A stretch of 44,632 nt of DNA from WJMT01 sp964599635 (GTDB taxonomy: Bacteria > Acidobacteriota > Aminicenantia > Aminicenantales > Aminicenantaceae), in contig CAZRGM010000019.1 in the NCBI GenBank assembly GCA_964599635.1, positions 1 to 44,632 of the forward strand, given 5' to 3'. The number at the start of each line of letters is the position of its first letter. Within the stretch, counting starts at the first letter, position 1. This document shows positions 1 through 8,941 of this stretch, piece by piece. The position numbers and the translations under genes were made by a program. Below the pieces are notes generated by a model that was not told where the DNA came from, did not search any database, and worked only from the letters and a program-made list of their open reading frames with translations.

Positions 1-61
1 TGATCATTCCAAGTTGAAAGGAGTGGGGATCTATTTTTAATTCTTTTCGGTTTGCGTTCAT
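1..61 (-). CDS. Partial CDS, 5' end only, unknown product
   Basis: A minus-strand reading frame opens with ATG at 61-59 and runs off the left edge. The 20 visible residues begin MNANRKELKIDP. An AGGAG Shine-Dalgarno sequence sits about 7 bases upstream of the ATG, which makes this a credible gene start although only 61 bases are visible. It lies in the same orientation as, and downstream of, the amidohydrolase/decarboxylase/symporter operon, so it may be the next catabolic gene. A repeat-filled gap of about 360 bases separates them. The visible peptide is too short to assign a family. Confidence 0.55.
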   Translation of the reverse strand, partial: MNANRKELKIDPHSFQLGMI

Positions 62-419
62 GATAATTTCTCCTGAATTATTCATAAAAAAATGGCGATG
101 TTTTCATGATTAACTTATTTTCAACGAACTGCAGGACTTTTTCAAGAACAATGTCTTGAACATTTTTTCTGTTTGTATTTTAATTTTAATCGCCATTTTT
201 TTACCTTAGAGGCAAGCCGATCTCACGGCATCTGCTTCGTTGCAGGGCATTCGCAGTGAAGGACCACGACTTCATGCCCTGCGCCTTGCATCTGCAGCAA
301 CCTCAGCTTGTGAATAATCCAGGTTAACCTGAAATATTCATAAAAAAATGGCGATGTTTTCATTATCAATTTATTTTCCGTGATATTCAAGATTTTTTCC
401 ATTATCCATTTCCCATTAC
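62..419. repeat. Intergenic repeat cluster with MITE-like inverted repeats
   Basis: A 28-bp sequence containing AAAAAAATGGCGATG occurs identically at 80-107 and 336-363. A perfect 15-bp inverted copy of its core (TAAAAAAATGGCGAT at 85-99) lies at 189-203, so 85-203 has the shape of a small non-autonomous element with terminal inverted repeats. Between this and the second direct copy is a REP-like palindrome: GCAGGGCAT at 242-250 pairs with ATGCCCTGC at 274-282, and GCATCTGC recurs at 228-235 and 288-295. No coding sequence was seen here. Confidence 0.6.
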
Positions 420-1838
420 CTATTGGCTCCTGCCTGCCTTGACAACATAATTCTTATGAGAGTCGACCTTTAAGGCCGCGTATTTGTTCTGATTTTCTAA
501 GAAGTCCTTCATCAGTTTGAAAAACGCACCATTGAGGGCCAGAAGAGCTATCAGATTGGGAAGGGCACACACCCCTACTGATATATTGGCGAACACCCAT
601 AGTTCATTCACTTCAGCCACTCCGGCAAAAATGACTCCTGGAAGAAGATAGAACCATTTGAGATACCGGATGGAATTTTTGCCAAAAAGAGTGATCACAG
701 AGGTCTCATAATAAATAAAAAATCCAATCTGAGTAGAGAGACAAAATGTCAGGATGGAAAATGAAATAACTGCTGATGCTAACCAGGTGGGAAATACGGA
801 GGAAAAAGAATCAATCACCAACTCAACTCCGGATTTTCCGCTTCCTAAAAGGCCGGTAGATAAAACCGCAAATGAGGTGATCGTGCAGATGATAAGGGTG
901 TCAAGAAAAGTTTCAAACGCTCCCCATAGTCCCTGTTGAAAGGGGTGTTTTGTATCAGCAGTCGCATGAGCCATGGGAGCAGTCCCCAGCCCCGCTTCAT
1001 TGGAAAGCATGCCTTTAGCCATCCCTTCTTTGATGGCTGTCTGAAGGGCCACGCCAACCATTCCTCCCACAGCAGGGACCGGAGAAAAAGCATATTTAAA
1101 AATCATGCTGAACACTTCAGGAATTTTGGCATAGTTGATAAAGAACACAGCAATGCCTCCCCCTATATAAAAAAGGGACATAAAGGGAACCAGCCTCTCG
1201 CACACCCGTCCGATCCGCCTGATGCCGCCTATCACTACAAATCCTGTGATCACAGCCATGATTCCGGTGGTGAGGTAGGGATTCACATTGTAGCTGGATA
1301 AAAAAGCACGTCCTACTGTATGCTGCTGGAGCAGGGTGGCACTGAGAAGGGAATTGACCAGGACTCCTCCAGAAAAAAGAACGGCCAGAGACTTCCATCC
1401 CAGCCCCTTTTTAATATAGTACATGGGTCCGCCGTGAAGAGTTCCTTTTTTATCCACCTCTCTGTAATGCACAGCCAGAGTGATTTCAGCTGTCTTTATA
1501 ATCATGCTGAGAAGAGCTAAGACCCACATCCAAAAAATTGCGCCAGGCCCTCCAATGGAAAGTGCTGTGGCCACTCCTGCGATATTGCCCATCCCTACAG
1601 TGGAAGCCAGGGCTGTGGAAGTGGCCTGGAAAGGAGTCATTCTTCCCTTATCTTGGATTTTTGTTTTCTCAAATATTTTGCCGAATGTGTTTTTAAATAT
1701 GAAGCCCAACTTTGTTATTTGAAAAGCTTTAGATTTGATGGTTAAAAATACGGCCACTCCAGCAATAAAGAGGATAGTCCACGGCCCCCATAACACTTGG
1801 TCGATTTCAGAAGCTATGACAAGGATTGTCTCTAACAC
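420..1838 (-). CDS. Sodium:alanine/glycine symporter (AGCS family)
   Basis: This 472-residue integral membrane protein is a Na+-coupled amino acid importer of the AGCS family, which normally moves alanine or glycine across the inner membrane. Family features are visible: an N-terminal WGPW segment, TPFQA (68-72), GMGNIAG (82-88), GGPMYYI (136-142) and the NEAGLGTAPMAHA stretch in the middle, with about ten hydrophobic segments and typical family length. The start is GTG; its G is also the last base of the upstream decarboxylase stop (TAGTG), so translation is probably coupled. As last gene of a three-gene operon it probably imports a substrate or exports a product of the two enzymes. The exact substrate cannot be read from sequence. 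Confidence 0.92.
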   Translation of the reverse strand: MLETILVIASEIDQVLWGPWTILFIAGVAVFLTIKSKAFQITKLGFIFKNTFGKIFEKTKIQDKGRMTPFQATSTALASTVGMGNIAGVATALSIGGPGAIFWMWVLALLSMIIKTAEITLAVHYREVDKKGTLHGGPMYYIKKGLGWKSLAVLFSGGVLVNSLLSATLLQQHTVGRAFLSSYNVNPYLTTGIMAVITGFVVIGGIRRIGRVCERLVPFMSLFYIGGGIAVFFINYAKIPEVFSMIFKYAFSPVPAVGGMVGVALQTAIKEGMAKGMLSNEAGLGTAPMAHATADTKHPFQQGLWGAFETFLDTLIICTITSFAVLSTGLLGSGKSGVELVIDSFSSVFPTWLASAVISFSILTFCLSTQIGFFIYYETSVITLFGKNSIRYLKWFYLLPGVIFAGVAEVNELWVFANISVGVCALPNLIALLALNGAFFKLMKDFLENQNKYAALKVDSHKNYVVKAGRSQ

Positions 1839-3208
1839 TATTTTTTTCTGGCGATATTACGGCTTAAGAAAGCGGTTTCCAAAAGGTCCCTGCTTTTGAT
1901 TTTGGGAGAAACAGCCACAAGGCGGAGCGCTGTTTTATCCCAGATTCTTGTTTTTGAGAGAGTGCGTTCTCCTTTAGACATAATCTTTTTATAAATAGTT
2001 TCCTGAAGTTTATTGAGTTTATCTGGATTTAAATCCCTGGGAACCACACGAAAGCACAGGATCCCCGTATCCGGTTTAAGGCAAAGTTCCAGCTCAGGAT
2101 CCATTTTTATTTTTAACGCGGCTTTTCTTACTGCTTCTAATGGGGACCGAAGCCTGGCTCTTATTTTTTTTAAACCCTGATGAAGGATAGAGCTGATGAG
2201 GGGAAGTGCGGAAAAAGGCCTGGTGGAGGGCATGGATTTAAGACCTGGATTGGGATCTTTATCCTGCTGAGGGTTGAAATAATCACTGAACAAAGCCATG
2301 CGTTTAAAGTCTTGTTTATTTTTGACAAACAGAACAGAATTCGGGATGGGAACTCCGAACTGTTTATGAGGGTCCCAGGATACAGAATCAGCCAGCTCTT
2401 TTCCTCGAAAAAGGGGCTCCCATTCAGGTACCAGGGAATAAGCCAGCCCATAAGCCCCGTCCACATGAACCCAAATGTTTTCATTGATGGAGATTTTCGC
2501 TATGGAGGAAAGAGGATCCACTGAGCCCGTGGAAGTGGTTCCTGCGGTGGCCACCGAACAAAATATGTTATCTCTTCCGTATTGGTCAATTTTTTGTTGA
2601 AAATGATTCACATCCATACGCCGGTTTTGGTCCACTTTTACAGGAATAAGGCTTTTCTCACCTAAGCCCAGAGTCCGCACGGCATGCTGCAGGGAAAAGT
2701 GAGCGTCTTCAGAACAAAGCACAAACAGCTTATCCGGATTTTTAAATCCTGTGATCCCTCTTTGATTCAGGTCAAATCCATGTTTTTCCGCATGCTTGTG
2801 AAGTGCCATATAGAGGGCTTGCTGGTTGGCATAGGTTCCGCAGTACATAAAGGTGGCATCTGCATTCTGCGGGAAACCGAACATCAGACATAATTCTTTG
2901 GCAAACAGCTCTTCCATCATTGCACCTCCTGGAGAGACCTGCCAGTTGGTGACTCCTTGATTGGACTCCAATTCCAATTTAGCTCCGAATTTGGCGCCAG
3001 TTTCAGGAAGAGTATTGAACATGGATTGGAATTGGGGAAGGGCATAGTTCATTAGATGAGGGAATAAGTTATTTTTCAAGAGAGTGTGCAGTTCTGAAAG
3101 CGGCATGCCCTTTTCTTTAAAATGAAGAAGAGGCGCCAGGTCTTCAGCGACTTTTTCAGGAGATGCCCCGGAAAAAATCTTTTTTTTATGCTTATTTTTC
3201 TTAACCAT
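1838..3208 (-). CDS. PLP-dependent group II amino acid decarboxylase
   Basis: This 456-residue fold-type I PLP enzyme belongs to the group II decarboxylase family, which includes aromatic amino acid, glutamate and tyrosine decarboxylases. Visible signatures are SPGG (92-95), the cofactor-stacking His in EDAHFS (about 170), Asp in VHVDGAYG (about 250) and the Schiff-base Lys in SWDPHKQ (about 282). The basic N-terminus (KKNKHKKK) is unusual, and no signal peptide is seen, so it should be cytoplasmic. The ATG overlaps the upstream amidohydrolase stop by 8 bases and its own stop overlaps the symporter start, giving a tight operon. Substrate is unknown; pairing with a hydantoinase-like enzyme suggests catabolism of an amino acid or its cyclic ureide derivative, which is inference. 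Confidence 0.88.
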   Translation of the reverse strand: MVKKNKHKKKIFSGASPEKVAEDLAPLLHFKEKGMPLSELHTLLKNNLFPHLMNYALPQFQSMFNTLPETGAKFGAKLELESNQGVTNWQVSPGGAMMEELFAKELCLMFGFPQNADATFMYCGTYANQQALYMALHKHAEKHGFDLNQRGITGFKNPDKLFVLCSEDAHFSLQHAVRTLGLGEKSLIPVKVDQNRRMDVNHFQQKIDQYGRDNIFCSVATAGTTSTGSVDPLSSIAKISINENIWVHVDGAYGLAYSLVPEWEPLFRGKELADSVSWDPHKQFGVPIPNSVLFVKNKQDFKRMALFSDYFNPQQDKDPNPGLKSMPSTRPFSALPLISSILHQGLKKIRARLRSPLEAVRKAALKIKMDPELELCLKPDTGILCFRVVPRDLNPDKLNKLQETIYKKIMSKGERTLSKTRIWDKTALRLVAVSPKIKSRDLLETAFLSRNIARKK

Positions 3209-4598
3209 TAATTGTTTTTCCCATTTCTGCTTTCAGTTTTCTCTTAATATACTTCCCCCTCCCTCTCTGTGCCATCAGCTGCTTGCCGTCCACGATGAGT
3301 TCTCCTCTAGAAAAAACTTTCTCAACTTTCCCTGTGATCTCAATATCCTCATAAGCGGACCAGTCTGTGGCCATATGAAGGGTGTGTTGTCCCATAGTCC
3401 ATTTTTTTTGGGGGTCAAACAAAACAATGTCTGCATCAGCACCAGGGGCAAGAGTCCCTTTTTGAGGGGTCATCCCAAACAGCTTCGCTGGATTTGTTGA
3501 GATCAGCTCCACCATCCGGGGAAGGGAAATCCGTCCTTTCCGGACTCCTTCTGAGTATAAAAGAGGAAGCCTCACTTCAATGCCTGGGATACCATTCGGG
3601 CATTTATCAAACCGTTGAGCTCCCATGAGCTTAGCCTCCCAGGAATATGCGGCATCATCTGTAGTGACCAAAGAGATTCGTTTGTCGCGCAGGCCTTCCC
3701 ATAGTTTTTCCTGGTTTGATTGACTTCGAAGCGGGGGGGAACAGATCCATTTGATTCCATCATCCCGCTCAAGCTGCTTTTCTGTAAAATAAAGATAATG
3801 GATGCAGGTCTCTGCCCATACATCAATGCCCTTTTCTCTGGCCTGGCCTACCTGTTGGACTCCTTGAGCTGTGGACATATGCACAATAAAAAGCCTGACG
3901 TGAGTCTGTTCTGCCAAGCGGATGCATTTTTTGATGGCTTTGCTTTCAGCTTCCGGAGGGCGGCTTCGGGCATGATAGATGGGCTTTGTCAGCCCCTGTT
4001 TTATTAGAGAAGAGATGTTTTTTTCTATGATGGTGTTATCTTCAGCATGAACCATCAGCATACCGTGTGCACTCTGAATCCGCTCCATGACCCGTTTGAG
4101 ATCCTCCTCCTCCATCATCAATCCTTCTTCCCGGTAAACCATATAGCATTTTAGGGTGGGAGCTCCTTTCTCCACTAAAAGAGGGATTTCATCAAGGATT
4201 TCTGGAGAGGCATCTGAGATCACAGGATGAACTCCCCAGTCCACCAGGGCTTTACCCTCAGCTTCCCATTCTTTCTTTTCCAGGGTATAAATGAGAGGTT
4301 TTCCTGGAGATTGGTTAGAAAAATCTACCACACTGGTGACTCCTCCAAAAGCAGCCGCACGGGTGCCGGTTTCATAGTCATGCACACTTATGGTGTTCAT
4401 AAACTCGTCATTGAAATGCACATGAGTGTCCACGGCCCCAGGAAAAACCAAGAGTCCTTGAGCGTCGTATTCCTGAGAAGCTTTAACGCCTTCGAAATTC
4501 CCGACAGCTTTTATTTTTTCATCCTCTATGAGTATATCCTGTTTAAAGACACCTCCCTCCAAGACGGCATCTCCTCCTTTTATGAGTGTTTTTTTCAT
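3201..4598 (-). CDS. Cyclic amidohydrolase (dihydropyrimidinase/hydantoinase/allantoinase family)
   Basis: This 465-residue enzyme hydrolyses cyclic amides such as dihydropyrimidines, hydantoins or allantoin. Metal ligands of the family are visible: HxH in DTHVH (59/61), a Lys in TLKCYMVY (150) where the bridging lysine is normally carboxylated, His184 (VHAED), His240 (VHMST) and Asp314 (VTTDD). The usual Asp-His of this last motif is Asp-Asp here. I chose the ATG at 4598 because AAGGTG lies about 7 bases upstream; a GTG at 4610 overlaps that Shine-Dalgarno sequence and is less likely. First gene of the three-gene minus-strand operon. Family assignment is firm, substrate is not. Confidence 0.9.
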   Translation of the reverse strand: MKKTLIKGGDAVLEGGVFKQDILIEDEKIKAVGNFEGVKASQEYDAQGLLVFPGAVDTHVHFNDEFMNTISVHDYETGTRAAAFGGVTSVVDFSNQSPGKPLIYTLEKKEWEAEGKALVDWGVHPVISDASPEILDEIPLLVEKGAPTLKCYMVYREEGLMMEEEDLKRVMERIQSAHGMLMVHAEDNTIIEKNISSLIKQGLTKPIYHARSRPPEAESKAIKKCIRLAEQTHVRLFIVHMSTAQGVQQVGQAREKGIDVWAETCIHYLYFTEKQLERDDGIKWICSPPLRSQSNQEKLWEGLRDKRISLVTTDDAAYSWEAKLMGAQRFDKCPNGIPGIEVRLPLLYSEGVRKGRISLPRMVELISTNPAKLFGMTPQKGTLAPGADADIVLFDPQKKWTMGQHTLHMATDWSAYEDIEITGKVEKVFSRGELIVDGKQLMAQRGRGKYIKRKLKAEMGKTING

Positions 4599-4914
4599 TT
4601 CAGTTTTCACCTTTTTCTCATTAGGATACCCATGAGAACTTAGCCTTTGAATGCATAAATCTCATTTCTTCGTCAGTATCTCTAGCGGTGCTTTTGAGCC
4701 TTTATCCGGCTCCTTCCGGGTTTTGCTGTCATAGAGTTTTTTTCTTTGACTTATTTCTATATCAATATTTTTAATATGTCAAAATTGAATACTCCCGAAT
4801 AATTCAGGTTATTCAGGTTATTTTTTTTTGGCGCATTTTTTGCTTGATTTTATATTGACCAAATAATTCTATTTTTATATCATAAATCTGACCATTATGA
4901 AATGGGAGGGTTTC
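4599..4914. other. Divergent intergenic region between amidohydrolase operon and small membrane protein
   Basis: This 316-base non-coding stretch separates divergent genes. It holds a sigma70-type promoter for the plus-strand gene, listed separately, and a short direct repeat (ATTCAGGTT twice, about 4802-4819). It must also contain the promoter of the minus-strand operon, but I see no convincing -35/-10 pair for it. No small gene was seen. Confidence 0.5.
4855..4883 (+). promoter_or_regulatory. Sigma70-like promoter for small membrane protein
   Basis: TTGACC at 4855-4860 and TATCAT at 4878-4883 are separated by exactly 17 bases. They lie about 30 bases before the start codon, so the 5' leader would be short. 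The pattern is seen directly; activity is inferred. Confidence 0.55.
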
Positions 4915-5166
4915 ATGAAACTTAACAAATTAGCTTTAGGCCTGGCTGGAGGTATTATCTGGGGAGCTGCTGTTTTTCTGGCCACAATTTTCCTTCTTTT
5001 AATGGGAGGACAGGGACAGACACTTTCCAAATTAAATGCGTTCTATTTTGGCTACAGCTTCAGTTATCTGGGTAGCTTAGTCGGACTTGTGTGGGGTTTT
5101 GTCGAAGGATTCATCATTGGATGGCTGTTTGGGCTGCTCTATAACGTCTTTTCCAAAGAAAAATAA
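4915..5166 (+). CDS. Small two-helix membrane protein (holin-like)
   Basis: This protein of about 83 residues has two hydrophobic segments joined by a polar loop. It has a glycine-rich first helix (GLAGGIIWGAAVFLATIF) and a second running into GFVEGFIIGWLFGLLYNVF. I chose the ATG at 4915 over the one at 4897 because GGGAGGG lies 5 bases upstream. Similar small proteins are often annotated as bacteriophage holin in non-phage genomes; no phage genes are nearby, so that label is weak here. It has its own promoter and no operon partner. Location is the inner membrane; function unknown. Confidence 0.7.
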   Translation: MKLNKLALGLAGGIIWGAAVFLATIFLLLMGGQGQTLSKLNAFYFGYSFSYLGSLVGLVWGFVEGFIIGWLFGLLYNVFSKEK

Positions 5167-5273
5167 AACGTACAACCACCCCCCCATTCACCTTTGACGA
5201 TTTGTCATTCATCCGAACGCAATCCACGCGGTTGACACAGCAGGCGAAACAGACAGGATAAACGGGATAAATC

Positions 5274-5381
5274 CAGACAGGACCCATAAAAAAAATAGGT
5301 AAAAGGTATTGTGTACCTGTTTTTACTCAGACAGGACCCATAAAAAAAATAGGTAAAAGGTATTGTGTACCTGTTTTTACT
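5274..5381. repeat. Perfect 54-bp tandem duplication with internal dyad
   Basis: Two identical 54-bp units abut without a gap (5274-5327 and 5328-5381). Each holds an imperfect dyad, AAAAATAGGT against ACCTGTTTTT, that could form a hairpin. A diverged reverse-orientation copy of the dyad lies at 20463-20498, so this is a dispersed repeat family rather than only a local duplication. The rest of the 309-base gap between the small membrane protein and the histidine kinase shows no gene. Confidence 0.85.
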
Positions 5382-5475
5382 TTACACATTGAATTTTTCG
5401 CATTAAACTGAATCAAAGAATTTATGACTTACATTTTTAAATTTGCTGTTTGCATTTTGAAAAAAGGAACCGGCC

Positions 5476-7554
5476 ATGAAAAACTCTCATAAAACAAAAG
5501 ACCAGCTTCTAAAGGAACTGCAGGAGCTTCGTGAGAAGGTCCTTATCCTTAAAGAAGAAGAGGTTGAATACAGAAAAGCGGAACAAGCTCTTAAAGAAGA
5601 AAAAACCCGATTCCGGCAGCTTTTTGAGAATGCGCAGGAAGGAATTGTGATTACAGATGCCGATGGAACCATCCGACATGCTAACCAGGAGTTCCTGAGA
5701 ATTTTTGGATATAAGATCAAAGAGGTCATCGGCGCCAATGTGGATAAGCTTGTGGCAGGAGACAAAGCTCTTCGCGCCAAATTTATCACCAACAATGTGG
5801 CCAAAGGGAAGAACATTGCACTGGAGACTGTCCGGAGGAGAAAAGACGGAACACCTGTGGATGTATCTGTCATTGCCTCCCCCATTTCCACAGAGGAGAG
5901 ACAGTTGGGTGTCTTTGGCATCTACAGAGATATCACCCAACGCAGGGAAGCCGAAATAGGACTTCAGGAAGCACTCAAACAGGCAGAGGTCGCCAGTAAA
6001 GCTAAGAGTGAATTTCTGGCTAATATGAGCCATGAAATACGCACTCCTATGAATGCCGTGATCGGAATGACCGGACTGCTTCTGGAAACAGACCTTAGCT
6101 CTGAACAGAGAAAATATACGGAAACCATACGCCTCAGCGGGGAGTCCCTTCTTTCGGTTATTAACGATATTCTGGATTTTTCAAAAATAGAAGCAGGTCA
6201 ATTCGATCTGGAGACCATGAATTTTAACCTGTGGACACTGCTGGAAGATTTTGCGTCCATGATGGCTGTCCAGGCGCAGGAAAAAGATTTAGAGTTTATC
6301 TGTGCACCCGAGCCCGATGTGCCGGCCTATCTCAAGGGTGACCCCGGCCGTCTGCGTCAGATTCTGGTCAATCTGGCAGGCAATGCAGTGAAGTTTACGG
6401 AGAAAGGTGAGGTGGTTGTCCGAGTGAGCATGGAATCAGAGACTGAAAAAGAGGCCGTGCTCCGCTTCACGGTCCGGGATACAGGGATAGGAATTCCAGA
6501 AGATAAAAGAGAGTTTGTATTTGAGACCTTCACTCAAGTCGATGGTTCCACCACTCGAAGGGCCGGAGGCACTGGGTTGGGTCTTGCCATTTCCAAACAA
6601 TTGGTTGAGAAAATGGGAGGCCAAATCGGATTAAAAAACGCAGAGAACAAAGGCTCTGAATTCTGGTTTACAGCCTCTTTTAAGAAGCAGGCCCGACGGC
6701 GGCATCCGCTTAAACCTCCGGCTAATATTCGGGGAGCCCATATTCTCATTGTGGATGACAACAAGACCAACCGGGAGGTTTTGAGAGGTCAGCTTAGTTC
6801 CTGGGGAGTCCGAGTCGAAGAGGCTCCGGATGGCCCCGCCGCTCTTAAAAAGATTTATAAGGCTTACAATAATAGCGATCCTTTCGAGCTAGCTGTCGTG
6901 GATATGCAGATGCCGGATATGGATGGGGAGTCTTTGGGATACGCCATCAAAGCCGACCAGAAGATAAAGAGCACCCACTTGGTCATGATGACCTCTATGG
7001 GTCAGAGAGGCGACGCCAAACGCCTGGAAGAGATAGGATTTGCCGCTTATCTCACCAAGCCGGTCCGCCAGTCTGACCTTTTTGACTGTTTGGTTTCGGT
7101 CATTAAAAGTGAAGAAAAAGAAAAAGAAAAAAAGACCATCATCACCCGGCATGATATTCGTGATATGCGGCGGGATAAGGTTAGGATTTTATTAGCGGAA
7201 GACAATATCATCAACCAGCAGGTAGCGATGGCGATGCTGAGAAAAATGGGGATGAGAGTTGAAGCCGTCGCCAACGGGGAGGAAGCTTTGAATGCACTCA
7301 GGAAAATTCCTTTTGATTTGGTGTTTATGGACGTGCAGATGCCGGATATGGACGGACTGGAAGCCACCCGAGAAATCAGAAACCCCAGGTCAAAAGTCTT
7401 GAATCATGAGATTCCCATTATTGCCATGACCGCCCATGCCATGGAAGGGGACCGCCAGAGATGCCTGAAAGCGGGAATGAATGATTACCTCTCAAAGCCG
7501 GTCAGTCTCCAGAGTATGGCTCAGGTTCTCAATAAATGGGTCTCTAAGAATTGA
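5476..7554 (+). CDS. Soluble hybrid sensor histidine kinase (PAS-HisKA-HATPase-REC-REC)
   Basis: This 692-residue phosphorelay protein has an N-terminal coiled coil (about 5-45), a PAS domain (about 46-158), HisKA with phospho-accepting His186 in MSHEIRTPMN, and an HATPase domain with N-box Asn303 (AGNAVKF), DTGIGIP (335-341) and GTGLGLA (365-371). Two receiver domains follow, with phospho-acceptor Asp476 (VVDMQMP) and Asp619 (FMDVQMP) and matching switch lysines in YLTKP and YLSKP. There is no membrane segment, so it should sense a cytoplasmic signal through PAS. AAGGAA lies upstream of the ATG. No separate response regulator lies beside it, so its partner and target are unknown. It precedes the polysaccharide genes, which allows but does not show a regulatory link. 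Confidence 0.95.
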   Translation: MKNSHKTKDQLLKELQELREKVLILKEEEVEYRKAEQALKEEKTRFRQLFENAQEGIVITDADGTIRHANQEFLRIFGYKIKEVIGANVDKLVAGDKALRAKFITNNVAKGKNIALETVRRRKDGTPVDVSVIASPISTEERQLGVFGIYRDITQRREAEIGLQEALKQAEVASKAKSEFLANMSHEIRTPMNAVIGMTGLLLETDLSSEQRKYTETIRLSGESLLSVINDILDFSKIEAGQFDLETMNFNLWTLLEDFASMMAVQAQEKDLEFICAPEPDVPAYLKGDPGRLRQILVNLAGNAVKFTEKGEVVVRVSMESETEKEAVLRFTVRDTGIGIPEDKREFVFETFTQVDGSTTRRAGGTGLGLAISKQLVEKMGGQIGLKNAENKGSEFWFTASFKKQARRRHPLKPPANIRGAHILIVDDNKTNREVLRGQLSSWGVRVEEAPDGPAALKKIYKAYNNSDPFELAVVDMQMPDMDGESLGYAIKADQKIKSTHLVMMTSMGQRGDAKRLEEIGFAAYLTKPVRQSDLFDCLVSVIKSEEKEKEKKTIITRHDIRDMRRDKVRILLAEDNIINQQVAMAMLRKMGMRVEAVANGEEALNALRKIPFDLVFMDVQMPDMDGLEATREIRNPRSKVLNHEIPIIAMTAHAMEGDRQRCLKAGMNDYLSKPVSLQSMAQVLNKWVSKN

Positions 7555-7663
7555 ATTAAGATTAAATAATAATAGAGATGAAAGCAGAAAGCTTGATTTT
7601 GAAGAGAATGACAGTGGGAACCTCAGGATAAAAGATTAGAAAAGAGAGGAGCTGACATATTTT

Positions 7664-8827
7664 ATGAATAATATAAAAATGAGAATCCCGCTCTTAGACT
7701 TAAAAGCCCAATACGCCACCATAAAACAGGAAATCCGCAGCGCTGTGGATGAAGTTCTGGAGTCTCAGTATTTTATTCTGGGACCCAAAGTCAAAGAGCT
7801 GGAGCAGGAAATTGCCGCCTACTCTGAGAGTCCTTATGCGGTGGGAGTTTCTTCCGGCACAGATGCCCTTCTTATAACCCTCATGGCTTTAGAGGTCGAA
7901 CCCGATGATGAAATCATCACCACCCCTTTTACTTTTTTCTCAACAGCCGGGGTGATCTCGCGCCTCAAAGCCACCCCAAAATTTGTGGACATTGACCCTG
8001 TGACTTACAACATGGATCCCAAGAAAATTGAATCTGCCCTGACGCGCCGCACCAAAGCTTTGATCCCGATTCATCTTTTCGGACAGTGTGCGGATATGGA
8101 CCCCATACTGAAAACAGCCTCTTCTCATAATATCCCGGTGATTGAAGATGCGGCCCAGTCCATAGGGTCCCAATACAAGCATCAAAGAGCCGGCTCCATG
8201 GGTACTTTCGGGATTTTTTCCTTTTTCCCTTCCAAAAACTTAGGGGGAGCCGGGGACGGAGGCATGGTCGTAACCCATGATTCATCCCTTTATGACAAAC
8301 TAAAAATCCTAAGGGTGCACGGCTCCCGACCCAAGTATTTTCATAAAATCGTGGGAGGAAATTTTCGACTGGATGCTCTTCAGGCAGCGGTACTTCTGGC
8401 GAAATTCAAACATCTCGATGTCTGGTCTGAAGCACGGCGCCAAAACGCTTTATCCTATGATAAACTTTTTGGTCAAACAGATCTTATCAAAAACGAATAT
8501 ATCGAACCTCCCAGGGCAGCCTATAAAGACTCAGGAGACCCAAATTATCATATCTACCACCAGTACACCATCCGCGCCCGATCCCGGGATAAACTCCAAG
8601 CCTATCTTCAAGAGCAGGGCATCGGTACAGCCGTCTATTATCCCATGCCTCTTCATCTCCAGGACTGCTTTAAAGAGCTGGGCTATCTTAAAGGTGATTT
8701 TCCCGAGTCAGAAAAAGCGGCTGAATCTGTCCTTTCTCTTCCTATTTATCCGGAGCTTACCCGCACCCAGCAGGAATACATTGTGGAGCACGTCAGCGCA
8801 TTTTATCAATCAGGGGAAAAAAGCTAG
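7664..8827 (+). CDS. DegT/DnrJ/EryC1/StrS-family sugar aminotransferase (first copy)
   Basis: This 387-residue PLP enzyme transfers an amino group, usually from glutamate, to a keto nucleotide sugar to make an amino-deoxy sugar. The family pattern is complete: VGVSSGTDAL, Asp162 in EDAAQ and the Schiff-base Lys191 in FFPSKNLGGAGDGG. GAGAGGAG ends about 12 bases before the ATG; an internal ATG (MRIPLLDL, 7679) matches the usual family N-terminus but has no ribosome site. It is followed by a paralogue in the same direction and faces an operon with an SDR and an acyltransferase, so together they may make an N-acylated amino sugar. Exact sugar is not determinable. Confidence 0.93.
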   Translation: MNNIKMRIPLLDLKAQYATIKQEIRSAVDEVLESQYFILGPKVKELEQEIAAYSESPYAVGVSSGTDALLITLMALEVEPDDEIITTPFTFFSTAGVISRLKATPKFVDIDPVTYNMDPKKIESALTRRTKALIPIHLFGQCADMDPILKTASSHNIPVIEDAAQSIGSQYKHQRAGSMGTFGIFSFFPSKNLGGAGDGGMVVTHDSSLYDKLKILRVHGSRPKYFHKIVGGNFRLDALQAAVLLAKFKHLDVWSEARRQNALSYDKLFGQTDLIKNEYIEPPRAAYKDSGDPNYHIYHQYTIRARSRDKLQAYLQEQGIGTAVYYPMPLHLQDCFKELGYLKGDFPESEKAAESVLSLPIYPELTRTQQEYIVEHVSAFYQSGEKS

Positions 8828-8941
8828 AGGAAGTTTAGATAAACAGGGATTAGAGAATGCCTTAATGGTCAAGGATGGAGAAGACAGTATGATATTAAAA
8901 TTCCCTTGATTGAAATTATGAGAATGAAGAAAGAGAAGGAA

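Noticed and set aside
936..1301. Plus-strand frames over the symporter gene, and similar antisense frames over other large genes
   Set aside because: They are shadows of well-supported genes, with no ribosome sites or domains.
4897..4914. Upstream ATG of the small membrane protein
   Set aside because: The GGGAGGG ribosome site lies after this ATG and correctly before the ATG at 4915.
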